Below, one piece after another: positions 1 to 11,402 of a DNA stretch of 64,000 bases; positions within the stretch are counted from its first letter, which is position 1; every line of letters starts with the position of its first letter. The notes under the pieces are model-generated. The model had not been told where the DNA came from. It saw nothing but the letters and a program-made list of their open reading frames with translations, and ran no database searches. Source of the stretch: Lepisosteus oculatus (taxonomy: Eukaryota > Chordata > Actinopteri > Semionotiformes > Lepisosteidae); NCBI RefSeq assembly GCF_040954835.1, contig NC_090709.1, positions 45,454,490-45,518,489 of the forward strand. The letters are read 5' to 3'. Both the position numbers and the translations under genes were made by a program.

Positions 1-530
1 GCCCCGAGCCCCCGCGTCGTGCAGACATCTGAGACAGGAAACTCGCGTCAGTCCTTTTCATACACCGGCAGGACGGGGCTGGCGGGCTGATTTCAGATCC
101 GGCCGGGTACACTGCTCGCTAACAGGACAGTTACAGAGGACCGAAGCTCATCGGTGCGGTTTATTTCAGACTGCTGGCCTTATGAAGTACCGGTTCGCGA
201 CTGGTACCCAGAACTAAGAGGGAAACACGTTTCACGCCCCGTTGCTGTTTCAGGAGCGAGGATGCCCCGCTTATCAGAAAAAAAAACACGATGTTGCTCA
301 TCAGAGTCGCTTCCGCCGCACAGCGAATCCAAAGCAGCGCCCTCGGCCCCAGCGCGGCCCGCCAAGCGGCTTGAGTGCCGCACGTACGGGGCGTTTTTGC
401 TCGCAACGTCGCTCCGGTCCGGTCCGGTTCGGCCGTGCATGAACCCCGAAGAGGCGCAGTTGACAGGGACGCTCGCCTACTCACAGGTGAGGAAGACCAG
501 CGCGATTCTCGCCGCCGCCGGCGCGTCCAT
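1..530 (-). CDS. Family V Ig receptor, copy V1: leader exon and start of V exon (cut by window edge)
   Basis: Read on the minus strand, the leader exon runs 530 to 485. It starts at ATG in a good context (GGAGATGG), encodes MDAPAAARIALVFLT and ends in phase 1 at a GTGAG donor. The V exon begins at 28 after a TTTCCTGTCTCAG acceptor and leaves the window at 1. Both exons match copy VB at 36.2-37.1 kb almost base for base, so the same membrane receptor is inferred. The in-frame ATG early in the V exon of VA and VB is ACG here, which does not matter if the leader ATG is used. Only about nine codons of the V exon are visible, so whether this copy works cannot be judged. The leader is short and weakly hydrophobic. 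Confidence 0.7.
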
Positions 531-1139
531 CTCCTCCCGATCCAGGGCCAGTTAGTCCAGGGCAGTGGCTGGGCTTCAGACCACCGGAGACGACGACGTC
601 TCGTTTCCTCTGGCTGGCCGTCCCAGCCGCCTGAATAGCCCCCCCCCAATAAAAGGGCGTTTTTTCCCACCGTTGGCGGGTCGCGCAGTTGAGTCCGGAC
701 GCCGGCCTTCGACGGGACAGAGCTGTTGCAACTAGGGAGCTGTGCTGTCCGGACCCCCGAACTGCTCCGACGCCCTTTGGTGGTGGTGGTGGTGGGGGTC
801 GTGCATTCGCAGAAAAGCTCAATAAAACCAGATCCCAGCGGCTCAAACGGGGCTGGAGTACGCAGCGTGCGGGAGCTCTTGGGGTGTATCTTCACACAAG
901 TCAGACCTGATCCCCCCCACTGGAACTTCAGCGAGCTGAGTTCAAAACCACAGCAAGCACTTCACCCAGGTGGAGCGGGGGCGGGCTGCTGGCCTGTCTC
1001 ACTGGTCACAGGAAGTCCACAACTGTGTCTTTGTGCAACACACACACACATAGATACATCCTTACACAGGCTGGGGACATCACACACACACACAACACGA
1101 TGCATGACAAGGACCTGGCGCGTTTCTGTGACTGTGGGT

Positions 1140-1335
1140 GAATTTGTGAGATCTGATTGGGATAAAGGACATGTTTGTATCATTAATCTAAATATTAAAT
1201 ATTTAGATAAATATTTTATCCACAAACGTGAATGGTCTAACACTGCTCCCTCTATTAAAGTTGAATTCCTTTTTTATTTACGTTCTGTTAGAAACGTACA
1301 GAATCAAAAGGCGAGACATACAATGGAAATATAAA
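1140..1335 (+). repeat. L1-like LINE ORF2 C-terminal fragment
   Basis: The plus strand reads through a stretch with YFIHKREWSNTAPSIK and a following FLFYL segment. This matches the degenerate L1-type fragment on the minus strand at 21.3-22.2 kb (SNTAPSI, FLFYL). The same piece lies upstream of all three V genes (12,120-12,300 and 35,480-35,640, both minus), so it was present before that segment was duplicated. It is non-functional. Confidence 0.5.
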
Positions 1336-2041
1336 AATACAGAGACGCTCTTTTTCTTTATAAGATCACCGTGCGGAAACGTGTTCGAAGCGTTCAGGCT
1401 CAGCCGGCACAGGAAAGACCGTGTCGTTTCCGCTCTCGGACACGCGTGGGGCGGAACGCGTGCGAACCAGTGTGAAGACCTCTAGTCTGCTTGTCCCTCG
1501 TCGCCGCTAGGTGTGTGTGTGTGTGACTTTTAAAAGCTGAGCGCGTCGCGGTCCACAAGCTGACAAGCTGTGAGAGATCACCTGTTTCACATCAGCAGCG
1601 GGGTGCAGTAGGAGATGACGACAAGGAATCTGGTACGGTAACTGTATAAACTAATGCAGATTCCGTCTCGTCCATCTCCGTCACACCGCCCTCGAGTGGT
1701 CAGGAACTTAAATAATTGTAATTAAAATAATCCTCACACGACATAGCGCTTTTCTCGACACTCCACTCAAAGCGTTTTACATGTAACGGGGATCCCCTCC
1801 ACCCCCCGCAATGTGCAGCCCCACCTGGGTGGTCACTACTCGGAGAGAATGTAGAAATAAAAACAAAATGGCAGGATCTGTGAGGCTACAGATCAGCATC
1901 TTTACACACAGTAAGAGCCGAGACAGAAGGGAGTGTAGATGTAAAGTCAACAAAACACACCTGGATATAAAAAAGTAGTTTTATTTATTAGAAATTGCTA
2001 AAATACCGATGAAATGTGGAAGGCCAGTCTGGCTTCCTGCA

Positions 2042-2145
2042 CTGGCTGACGGGGATGTCCGACAGCTGCACCAGTAACTTGGTCGGCTAATCTGGCTGTG
2101 ATGGTCAGGTCACTGATCTCCTCCATCAGACAGCAGACAGGGCCT
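2042..2145 (-). pseudogene. Family C gene 3' end relic (last codons and 3' UTR), left palindrome arm
   Basis: On the minus strand the last C-type codons (LLSDGGDQ, stop) are followed by about 100 bp that matches the sequence after the stop codon of C2 (34,134 onward) and C3 (below 41,969). Upstream of those codons the sequence changes abruptly into gypsy pol. It is therefore an orphan gene end left when the rest of a C gene was lost or replaced. Confidence 0.75.
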
Positions 2146-2149
2146 CCGC

Positions 2150-2580
2150 GAGAGAGCGTGGCGAGACCCCCGCCGGAAAACTACGCGACGACCCTCTTCC
2201 CCGTCCGGCCCCTCCTGTGCCAGCACGGCGCCCACCCCCGTAGCACTGGCGTCCGTGTCCAGCACACAGGGCAGCGGCGGGTCCGGGAAGGCCCCACCCG
2301 TGCCTCTTGCAGTCCGCGTCCCCCACGAAACGCCGCCCCTTCTCCGTGAGGCGGGGCTGGCGAGGTCCCGGGCGGACCTCCGGTACACCACGCACTCGGG
2401 GCATTACACGGTGCGAAAGGCATGGCCGTGAACTGCCAGAGCCCCCGGCCGGTGGAGAAGGCCGTCTTCGGGCGAGCGGAGATCGAGCGAGCTGCACCAG
2501 CTCGACCCGGAAATGTACTCCAGCGCATCGGAGTCCTTCCGGGTGACCTGGTTCAGCTTCCGGTAGTCCACACGAAAACA
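2150..2580 (-). mobile_element. Ty3/gypsy-type pol fragment (RT to RNase H), left arm
   Basis: Minus-strand reading frames show a reverse-transcriptase piece (VDYRKLNQVTRKD) and an RNase H start (DTDASATGVGAVLAQ), typical of Ty3/gypsy pol. The RT part is frameshifted and shortened, and there is no protease, integrase or LTR here. It is a dead fragment. A related minus-strand fragment at 10.3-11.4 kb continues further into RNase H and integrase. Confidence 0.75.
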
Positions 2581-2689
2581 AAGCGGGAGGGCACAGTCTC
2601 CCGGACCGTCTGCTCCGCGGCCGCCCGCTTGGCGTGGGCCATCCGCCGGGGCGGAGTGCGGGGGGGCCGCGCGTCCCCGGTGTCGATCC

Positions 2690-3120
2690 CGTGCTGCTTG
2701 ACTCCGATGCGCTGCCCCGGATGGACGACGATGCGCTGGACTACATTTCCGGGTCGAGCTGGTGCAGCTCGCTCGATCTCCGCTCGCCCGAAGACGGCCT
2801 TCTCCACCGGCCGGGGGCTCTGGCAGTTCACGGCCATGCCTTTCGCACCGTGTAATGCCCCGAGTGCGTGGTGTACCGGAGGTCCGCCCGGGACCTCGCC
2901 AGCCCCGCCTCACGGAGAAGGGGCGGCGTTTCGTGGGGGACGCGGACTGCAAGAGGCACGGGTGGGGCCTTCCCGGACCCGCCGCTGCCCTGTGTGCTGA
3001 ACACGGACGCCAGTGCTACGGGGGTGGGCGCCGTGCTGGCACAGGAGGGGCCGGACGGGGAAGAGGGTCGTCGCGTAGTTTTCCGGCGGGGGTCTCGCCA
3101 CGCTCTCTCGCGGAGGCCCT
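2690..3120 (+). mobile_element. Ty3/gypsy-type pol fragment, right arm
   Basis: This is the mirror copy of the left-arm fragment, with an RNase H motif (NTDASATGVGAVLAQ) and an upstream shortened RT piece containing DDDALDYISG and SLDLRSPEDG. One visible coding difference is NTDAS here against DTDAS on the left. It is broken and cannot make a pol protein. Confidence 0.75.
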
Positions 3121-3508
3121 GTCTGCTGTCTGATGGAGGAGATCAGTGACCTGACCATCACAGCCAGTGTAGCCGACCAAGTTACTGGTGCAGCTGTCGG
3201 ACATCCCCGTCAGACAGTGCAGGAAGCCAGACCGGCCTTCCACATTTCATCGGTATTTTAGCAATTTCTAATAAATAAAACTACTTTTTTATATCCAGGT
3301 GTGTTTTGTTGACTTTACATCTACACTCCCTTCTGTCTCGGCTCTTACTGTGTGTAAAGATGCTGATCTGTAGCCTCACAGATCCTGCCATTTTGTTTTT
3401 ATTTCTACATTCTCTCCGAGTAGTGATCACCCAGGTGGGGCTGCACACTGGGGGGGGTGGAGAGGATCCCCGTTACCTGTAAAGCGCTTTGAGTGGAGTG
3501 TCGAGAAA
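3118..3508 (+). pseudogene. Family C gene 3' end relic and 3' flank, right palindrome arm
   Basis: The last C-type codons end in TGA at about 3,149 and run into the C-gene 3' flank, with ATAAATAAA near 3,271. Compared with C2, the stretch equivalent to about 34,260-34,978 is missing: the sequence jumps from TTCCACATTTCA to TCGGTATTTTAGC. The same deletion is present at 11,401, so these copies are closer to each other than to C2. Confidence 0.7.
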
Positions 3509-5140
3509 ATACTTGGAAGATGCTCCAGTCCGCTCAGCACACACCAGCTCTCAGTGGGGAGGAGAGCACGGGGATGGAGCCAGTTCAGAGAGGGGGGTTA
3601 TTAGGAGGCCATGATGGGTAAAGACCAGGCGGTGTATTTGACCAGGACACTGGAGTAACACCCCTACTCTTCTCCAGAGACACCCCGGGATTGTTAATGA
3701 CCACAGAGAGTCAGGACCTCAGTATTACATCTGATCCAATGTACAGCGTCTTTTTACAGTCCAGGGTCCCCCGTCACTATACTGGGGCATCAGGACCCAC
3801 ACAGACCGCAGGGTGAGAGCGCCACCTACTGGCCCCACTAACACCTCTCCCAGCAGCAGCCTTAGTTTTCCCAGGAGTCTCCCCTCCAGGTACTGGCCAG
3901 GCTCACACCTGCTGGGCTCCAGTGGGGTTCCCAGCGGTGTGCTACAGGGTGACATGACTGTAGCAGCTGAATTAGTGAATTTAGAAGCTCAATGTCAAAT
4001 CAAACTTGATAAAACAACCTGCTTGCGATCACTGTCGCCTGCCTTCCGCTACGCAGCGAGAGTGAAATACTTCACAAGAGCGCCCCCTGCTGGATCTAGT
4101 GTGTATCACCGCCCCGCTGGACCTTCTCAATGTAAATGATTCCTAATTCAACAGCTTATCTGCGCAAAATCAAGCCTACTTGCATTCTACTGCCCCGGCT
4201 TTCTATACGAGCTACAGTGCTGTGCAACCTCATCACTGTCACAAAGCCTCTCCTCACACACTCCTCCCTTAGTGGAGCACTGTAAGAGCTCAAAAAGAGT
4301 TTAATCTCCCTCCGAAGAAAAGGCTCTAACATATTTTTAAAAGGCATGAAAGCACTGAAATATTTACAGAAGTGACCCAACTCTGACAGAAAGACCACTT
4401 CCATTAGTGCTGCAGTGTCGGCTGGACACCCCGAGTTTGCAGGGCTGAGCCCCGGATGTCCCTCCGCCCAGGAAGCAGGTTTAGGTGAGATCTGATCAGC
4501 ACAGCAGGCTGAGAAGTCGATATAAACACAACCCACATTCTTCTGTGCTTTCTGTTCTTCTTCAGTGTGAACTAGCACAGCTACAGCTCTGGGAACGATG
4601 CTATTTTCTTTAAAACTGACCCAACATCAAACCTTGGAGGAAACTAACACAGGAAATGCAACTTTTTCCCAATCCTCACGCTGAAATGAACACTTCCTTG
4701 CTCCACTACAGAAACCATCACGCCAGGAGCTGGATTTGTTCTTGATGGGACGAGTAAACAAGTGGACTGAAGTGTCATTCAGTGATCTAATGTCTGAAGA
4801 AAGAACCGCTGTAAGGAACAGAAGTAGGAGGGGAAAGAGATCGAATCCACAGTTTTTGACAAACAGGGGGGGCCAAGGGGAGAGTCGGGGTTGGATGGGA
4901 CAGCAGTGTCTCACAACACCACTGGGAAAGGGGCAGTGGCCAGTAGGCAGTGTGGATCTAGGTGGGAAACACATACAGGAAGAACATGCAGACTCCACAC
5001 ACAGTCAGACAATTACAAGATGGAACCCAGGAGCCTACAGGCCGCAGCGCTAAAGCACAATGACCTTGTATGGGGAAGTGCTTGATTTCAAAAGGTTTTC
5101 CTATTTTGATTGTTCATTCATTTATTTTCTGATCTCTTCA
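3509..5140. other. Gene-free stretch with dispersed repeats
   Basis: No gene is supported. The segment near 3,840-3,930 (AGCAGCAGCCTTAGTTTT onward) recurs at 8,300-8,385, so it belongs to a dispersed repeat. Around 4,880-5,060 there is a tail like that of the repeat at 6.62-6.77 kb (AACATGCAGACTCCACAC, then a line ending in GCGCTAA). The longest reading frames (108 and 140 codons) resemble nothing I recognise. Confidence 0.5.
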
Positions 5141-5144
5141 TCTA

Positions 5145-6775
5145 GTCCAGGGTCACAGGGGAACTGGAGTCTATCCCAGCCAGCAACAGGCACAAGGCAG
5201 GGTTCACCCTGGACAGGACACCAGTCCATCACAGGACACACACACACCCTGGACAGGACACCAGTCCATCACGGGACACACACACACCCTGGACAGGACA
5301 CCAGTCCATCACGGGACACACACACACACTCACACACCCTGGACAGGACACCAGTCCATCACAGGACACACACGCACACACACCCTGGACAGGACACCAG
5401 TCCATCACAGGACACACACGCACACACACCCTGGACAGGACACCAGTCCATCACAGGACACACACGCACACACACCCTGGACAGGACACCAGTCCATCAC
5501 AGGACACACACACACACTCATACACCCTGGACAGGACACCAGTCCATCACAGGACACACACACTCATACACCCTGGACAGGACACCAGTCCATCACAGGA
5601 CACACACACTCACATACCCTGGACAGGACACCAGGCCATCACAGGACACACACACACACTCACACACCCTACACAGGACACCAGTCCATCACAGGACACA
5701 GGACACACACACACTCACACACCCTGGACAGGACACCAGTCCATCACAGGAGAGCAGTCCATCACAGGACACACACACACTCACACACCCTGGACAGGGA
5801 CACCAGTCCATCACAGGACACACACACACCCTGGACAGGACACCAGTCCATCACAGGACTCACACACACACACACTCACACACCCTGGACAGGACACCAG
5901 TCGATCACAGGACACACACACACACACTCACACACCCTGGACAGGACACCAGTCGATCACAGGACACACACACACACACTCACACACCCTGGACAGGACA
6001 CCAGTCCATCACAGGACACACACACACACTCACACACCCTGGAAAGGACACCAGTCCATCACAGGACACACACACACACACTCACACACCCTGGACAGGA
6101 CACCAGTCCATCACAGGACACACAGACACTCACACACCCTGGACAGGACACCAGTCCATCACAGGACACACACACACTCACACACACCCTGGACAGGGAC
6201 ACCAGTCCATCACAGGACACACACAAACATACCCTGGACAGGACACCAGTCCATCACAGGACTCACACATTCACACACACACCCTGGACAAGACACCAGT
6301 CCATCACAGGACACACACACACACTCACACACCCTGGACAGGACACCAGTCCATCACAGGACACACACACACACACACACACCCTGGACAGGACACCAGT
6401 CCATCACAGGACACACACACACACACTCACACACCCTGGACAGGACACCAGTCCATCACAGGACACACACACTCACATACCCTGGACAGGACACCAGGCC
6501 ATCACAGGACACACACACACACTCACACACCGTGAATAGGACACCAGTCCATCACAGGACACGGGACACACACACACTCACACACCCTGGACAGGACACC
6601 AGTCCATCACAGGACACACACACTAACACCAGGGCCGGTTTTCCCAGAAGCCCATTAACCCACTAGCCTGTCTCTGGACTTTGGGAGGAGACCGGACCAA
6701 CACAGGAGAACATGCAAACTCCACACAGGAAGCACTCCCGGTCCAGAATTGAACCCTGGGCCCCAGTGCTATTTA
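5145..6775 (+). repeat. Dispersed fish repeat with greatly expanded CA-rich minisatellite
   Basis: The element opens with CCAGGGTCACAGGGGAACTG and closes with a segment containing GAGAACATGCAAACTCCACA. Both ends are known to me from a dispersed repeat found in many fish genomes. Between them (about 5,210-6,610) lie roughly 30 units built on the core CACCAGTCCATCACAGG plus a variable (CA)n spacer, unit length about 35-55 bp. A 491-codon open frame through the array is a product of the repeat and not a gene. The same array in the opposite orientation sits inside VA (14.6-15.3 kb) and VB (38.3-38.8 kb). Confidence 0.85.
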
Positions 6776-6854
6776 TAGTGACCCATGGGCATCTGGTTAG
6801 ATTCCAAATTTCAGAAATAACTTAATGAACACAAACATGAAAGGTTTTCTGAAA

Positions 6855-7290
6855 ACTTTATTCAGAGTTGGAAAGCATCATGAAATACAAAACACTTTCA
6901 TTCCTCTCTACACTCTCACCTTCCTCACCTGCACTACAACACCTCCAGCCCGCAGTCTTCCTCCTGTCCACTGCTGGACAGGCCTCCTCTCCTGGGCCAG
7001 GAGCTCAGCGGTCTTCCTCCTGTCCACTGCTAGACAGGCCTGCTCTCCTGGGCCAGGAGCTCAGCGGTCTTCCTCCTGTCCACTGCTGGACAGGCCTGCT
7101 CTCCTGGGCCAGGAGCTCAGCGGTCTTCCTCCTGTCCACTGCTGGACAGGTCTGCTCTCCTGGGCCAGGAGCTCAGCAGGCTTCCTCCTGTCCACTGCTG
7201 GACAGGCCTCCTCTCCTGGGCCAGGAGCTCAGTGGTGAGCGCAGCCACAGTCACCTCCTCCCAGCCTGTCCCGAGACACCATGACACCTG
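6855..7290 (-). other. Conserved 3'-exon-like unit with five 56-bp tandem repeats
   Basis: On the minus strand a TCTCTGTTTTCCAG acceptor (near 7,285) is followed by GTGTCATGGTGTC, a short exon-like stretch, five copies of a 56-bp repeat (about 7,235 down to 6,955) and an AATAAA near 6,860. Each repeat contains CTGTCCACTGCTGGACAG and CTCCTGGGCCAGGAG, both perfect dyads. Since 56 is not a multiple of three, successive units rotate through all frames, and all stay open. Homologous units lie at 25.07, 27.6, 52.71 and 61.98 kb. I do not recognise the gene; it may be the last exon of a non-coding or fast-changing transcript. Confidence 0.55.
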
Positions 7291-7549
7291 GAAAACAGAG
7301 AAAAGTCCAGTCTCAGGAACAGCTGGGAAACCCTGAATTTGAATCCTGTATTTGGCGATGTGGGGTACCACCACCCAAACCAACACAAGACCAGAGACCA
7401 AGAGGCAGAGGTCACCTGGCCAGTCTGGTCCAGTAGTGAGCTGTTAACTGATCTGATGACCTCATCCAGCTGCTTCCTGCAATTAAAACATCTCCACTAA
7501 AAACTAGCTTACCCCATTAATAATACCCTAATATCCCACAACAGCGTTA

Positions 7550-7745
7550 TAAAATAACTCGTGATGTTTAGTCAAACACATCGGGGGGCAAAGTCACAGC
7601 TGAGCAGGCAGCTCCAGATCCCAGGGAGCAGAGCAGCAGCAGTCAGAAGCTGGAGGGGGTCACTGTGTGGGCTGTCTGTGGGGGAGCCCAGCTTCCTCCT
7701 CGCTGGAACAACACCTTCAACTGGAGCCTCACCACACAAGGTACA
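7550..7745 (+). other. Exon-like conserved segment, function unknown
   Basis: This segment is conserved with 24,520-24,790 (minus) and, less well, 52.2-52.45 kb. One frame reads through LEGVTVWAVCGGAQLPPRW and NTFNWSLTTQ and ends at a good donor (CACACAAG|GTACAGACA). It lies head to head with the 56-bp-repeat unit in each block, about 0.3 kb away. It could be an exon of a Ig-like receptor or an untranslated exon; I could not assign it to a family. Confidence 0.35.
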
Positions 7746-7839
7746 GACACATGCTCAGAGAAAAAAAAAGAGCTTCTCCAATTATTTATCCTCCCACACT
7801 GCTCTTTTGCACCCACCACAATAACACACTGCTGTACAC

Positions 7840-8175
7840 TGCAGCAACACGGCGGGAACGTTTCCGCAGGTCTCTCCTCCTGGCGGCTGTCAGGGTGTAT
7901 AACGCTGCCCGAGGCTGGGACTGTTAGCCCTTCATCTGCTCCTCTACGGACAGCATGTTGCTCCACTGTACTTTTTGGACAATCAGTCTGTATAAACCTA
8001 TGCACGTATTCTATTGTTTTTACAGTGACTATGACCATCATCTTTTGCACACACCTATGTATTTATTTGGTATAATGTTTCGTCTGTTCCGATGTCTGTT
8101 TTTGCTGGTCTTGGGCTGGACTGCACATCAATTTCCCTCTGGGATCAATAACGTTTTATCTCTATCTCTCCAGGG
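7840..8175 (+). repeat. LINE 3' end (Rex1/L2-like)
   Basis: A short C-terminal coding relic (RRSLLLAAVRVYNAARGWDC, then stop) is followed by a long 3' UTR ending in CCCTCTGGGATCAATAA and an imperfect ATCT-type tail. That combination is typical of fish Rex1/L2-like LINE 3' ends. It is a 5'-truncated insertion. Confidence 0.5.
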
Positions 8176-8399
8176 CTGTGTTAATGACACCTAATTGGAG
8201 GGGAGGGGGGTGTGTTCACTCTCTTGCCGTGGTTTCATTCCTGCCGTTGGGTGACGGAACCCTCTTCATTTCCGTAATCCGCACGAATCAGACGCCACTC
8301 ACACCTCTTCCAGCAGCAGCCTTAGTTTTTCCCAGGAGGTCTCCCCTCCAGGTACTGGCCAGGCTCACACCTGCTGAGCTTCAGGTGTGAAGTAGTCGT

Positions 8400-10080
8400 T
8401 TTAGAGTATACTGGTCAGCTCAAGCAGCAAATAAATTGTAATGGTTGGAGTTTTTGAAAAGAGGTCATAAGGCTATCAAATTGGGCTACCTGCAGTTTTT
8501 GAGTGAGTTCCAGGTGAATTTTCAAAAGCATTGTTCAGATTTGAATGGGAGGCTTTTCTGGTAAGGGATTGTGACAAAGGAAATTTTCTACCTTTATATT
8601 TTTGTATGTATATTGTTATTGTCTATTTAAATGTATATATTGCGCAAGCGGCAGTAACATTTTAGGCCTTTCTGATATGAGGCATTAGGTTATCAAAACG
8701 TACTGCCTGCAAGGCAGAGAACAGAAAGTCGTTTCAGGCAGCATTTTCTGATAAGGTCGCATAGATTTATAGATATAACTACAGTGTAGGTTTCCCCTAG
8801 GGTAGCAGATTTCGACAGGGTGGGGCAGATCGTCAGAACACCGGTCCTGCCGTCCGGACGCGTATTGCGTCTTCTTAAAACTTCCACTATAACAGAAATG
8901 CACACAACACACAAGTAACAGTGCTAGGGGCACATAATATAATCACACGCTATGAAAGGAGATCAAACAAGGCAAATGAAGTCCCCATGACCTCCGTGTT
9001 TTTACATTTCAATATAGTCCGTAAATACGCCTTTACCTCTATTCTAAAAGTGTCCAAACACAGGTCTCTTCACTTCGCGTGTGTGATAACAGGGGCTCTA
9101 GGAGGGAGGACATCTCTCCTAAAATCATTCAAACCCGCAACTCCGAGGACAAAAGTACAAAGATGTCGGTCGTTTCTAGGTATAAATCGGTAGATGTTTT
9201 TCTCCCCCATTAACTGTTCACGTTTAACACAACACGGCACTAAAAAGCATGTAATGACCCAAGTGTAGGATGTTTCAATATCCTGCAGCTCTCACTGGCG
9301 TGCCCTGTGCACGTCCAGTCCGATTAAATTGTTAAATCGGAATGTGAAAGGGTTTTTTTCCCCCTGTGTAGTTTAGGTCCTCACAGACCTTCATGATACA
9401 GATCTGCCCGTCTCATCAGTTTCTCTCTCTCTGTGCGTATTTGCAAGGAAACGGGACTACAATTACAAATTTCAGTTCAGTCGCTTAACTTTAAACTGCA
9501 TTTCCAAGATGGCGGCGGGCAGAGCTCCAGACAAAGCCACCTTCACGAGGCGTGGCCGCTCAGCCAATGAGCTCCCCGCGACACCATCACGTGGTCACTA
9601 ACCGCCCAATAGAAACGCCCCCCGTCGCCGTAGAAAAACATTCCTGCTGAATGACGACTCACTGCGGTTACCAGTGAATATCTCAGTGTGTTAGTCACAG
9701 ATCGAAAAACCACCTGTATCGACCAAGTCCCCACAAACACATACGTACTAATTAGCAACATCTCAACATTTTACACAGATTCGCCCATGTAAGAGAAAAA
9801 AACCTCACTGTAAACTCAATCAGAAAGTAGTAATAGTAATAATAATAATTAATGAGAAGGACTGTAAAACCGTCAGGAATCAAGCGAGCTGTCGAACGTC
9901 AGCCAAGAGAGGGTTTCACCTCCCAACACACCAACCCCGGTGACAATTATATCCGTTAATGATCTTTCTTTTTAAATAAAATAAATTCGTATAAAATAAG
10001 GATTCCTTCTTACCGGCCCGCGTCGAAGCTCACATCCTCTCTCAGCGCCCGGAAACGCCTACGCCCCAGCTGGAGGCGCT
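8400..10080. other. Gene-free stretch with a YY1-like site
   Basis: No coding region is supported; open frames are under 95 codons and unlike any family I know. At 9,502-9,520 TTCCAAGATGGCGGCGGGC matches the YY1 consensus seen at many TATA-less promoters, inside a locally CpG-rich patch (9,480-9,620). No transcript can be attached to it from sequence alone. Confidence 0.35.
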
Positions 10081-10089
10081 GCCGAGTGC

Positions 10090-10160
10090 TGATTGGCTGC
10101 CGGGGTGTCTGACGTCAATGACGGGCCCATGGAGGCAGGGTCTGACTTCCTTATATACCG
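10090..10160 (+). promoter_or_regulatory. Promoter-like cluster: inverted CCAAT, CRE and TATA
   Basis: In plus order there is GATTGGCTG (inverted CCAAT, about 10,091), a perfect CRE TGACGTCA (10,110-10,117) and TTATATA (10,151-10,157), with spacing suited to RNA polymerase II. The minus strand reads TATATAAGG at the same place, so the orientation is uncertain. It lies just beyond the 3' side of the gypsy fragment and could be a remnant of that element's LTR or a host promoter. Confidence 0.4.
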
Positions 10161-10269
10161 CGGTCTGCGTCTCCCTCCTGAGACGGCTACGCGGGCAGTG
10201 CGGAAAATTTGTACTGCTGCTACACGCATCCTGCCCCGGTACGAGGCGAGCTGAGAATCTCATTTTTTT

Positions 10270-11402
10270 TATCGGTTCGGATGGTTAAGGACGCGGGCTC
10301 GGTGAGGACGGGCACGGAGACCAGCAGACCTCTCCGGGTCCCTCCCAGGCCGGCGCCAGCTTCGGGCTGATGGCCCTTGAGGCGGCGGTGCCGCGGGTTG
10401 TAGAGACCTGGACGAGGTCCCCCGGTCCATCGCCGCCGGCACGTAGCGGCTGCCCGCCTCGGTGCGCGGAAACGGGGCCAGCACGCCCACCCAATGCTGC
10501 TCCATGGGCGCCCCCATCTGATATTACTGGAGTGAGTGCCGGGGGGGACCCTTCTGGGCCCCGCAGACCGCGCACGGCCGGCAGAACCGCTCCACGGCCC
10601 GGTGACGGTGGCCCTGGAGCCACCGCAGGGTTTCCGTGGAGCCAAAGTTCCCCACGCCCGGCGGGCCGTGCGCCGCTCGGAGAACCGCCCTGCGGAGCGA
10701 CCGCGGCACCACCAGCTGCCACCTGACCTCGCCGCTGGGGGTAACCCGCCACCCCCGGCGCAGCACCCCGTCCCTCACCTCCAAGGCCACCCACAGAGCG
10801 CACAGCGCCTTCACGGACTTGGGGCGAGCTCCCCCCGCCGCCGCCCTCCAGCGGAGCACCTGCCCGATGTCGGGGCCTGCTCAGGGACGGGGCCGCGCCG
10901 CGGGTGGCCCCCTCACGGTGCTCCAGCCGGGCGCAGTAGCGGCAGTCCGCTGCTCCCGCAGGGCCTCCGCGAGAGAGAGCGTCTGCGTTTCTTTGAAATT
11001 GAGCTGCCAGGTGGGGGGGCGCCTGGTCTGTCCGCAGATTAAACCGGGTCCCGCACAGGAAGGGCTTGAAGCGGCGGGCCGCCGCGGCCACAGCCAGCGG
11101 CCCCTCCGGCTGACGCGATAACTCCTCTCGGCCTTACCGAGCGCCCGGCTGAGCAATGCGACGACCCTCTTCCCCGTCCGGCCCCTCTTGTGCCAGCACG
11201 GCGCCCACCCCCGTAGCACAGGCGTCCGTGTCCAGCACACAGGGCAGCTGCGGGTCCGGGAAGGCCCCACCCGTGCCTCTTGCAGTCCGCGTCCCCCACG
11301 AAACGCCGCCCCTTCTCCGTGAGGCGGGGCTGGCGAGGTCCCGGGCGGACCTCCGGTACACCACGCACTCGGGGCATTACACGGTGCGAAAGGCATGGCC
11401 TT
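10270..11402 (-). mobile_element. Ty3/gypsy-type pol fragment (RT end, RNase H, integrase)
   Basis: In minus-strand order: the end of RT (MPFAPCNAPSAW near 11,400), RNase H (DTDACATGVGAVLAQ near 11,220, then RFNLRTDQ and NADALSR), the integrase zinc region (AAHGPPGVGNFGSTETLRW, CAVCGAQK) and the start of the integrase core (GAPMEQHWVGVLAPFPRTE near 10,490). These sit in three different frames, so several frameshifts separate them, and the first core aspartate appears to be replaced (VGVLAP where VDVLGP is usual). It is dead. At 11,401 it joins directly to the 3' flank of a lost C gene. Confidence 0.8.

Larger units (their letters stand above)
1751..3508. repeat. Large inverted repeat (palindrome) on gypsy pol and C-gene 3' sequence
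   Basis: The left arm (about 1,751-2,535) and right arm (about 2,724-3,508) are reverse complements around an axis at 2629.5. Paired landmarks at 1,751/3,508, 1,989/3,270, 2,051/3,208, 2,110/3,149 and 2,391/2,868 all sum to 5,259, so the arms have no net insertion or deletion over about 785 bp. From outside to centre each arm holds a 3'-flank segment with ATAAATAAA, about 100 bp of family C 3' end, and a Ty3/gypsy RT-RNase H fragment. The central 190 bp is not symmetrical. Few mismatches are visible. It could be a recent inverted duplication, a gene-converted palindrome or an assembly artefact. Confidence 0.85.

Noticed and set aside
161-895. 244-codon minus-strand frame, partly kept at 12.6-13.1 and 35.9-36.6 kb
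   Set aside because: It crosses the V-gene 5' region and leader exon in another frame, is arginine-rich as expected from GC-rich DNA, and is broken in VA.
5060-6535. 491-codon open frame rich in THTHT and DRTPVHH
   Set aside because: It is the translation of a CA-rich minisatellite; the frame jumps with spacer length and the reverse strand is open too.
10090-11402. Complete LTR retrotransposon
   Set aside because: No matching LTR pair, gag or protease is visible; only frameshifted pol parts remain and the CCAAT/CRE/TATA cluster cannot be tied to the element.
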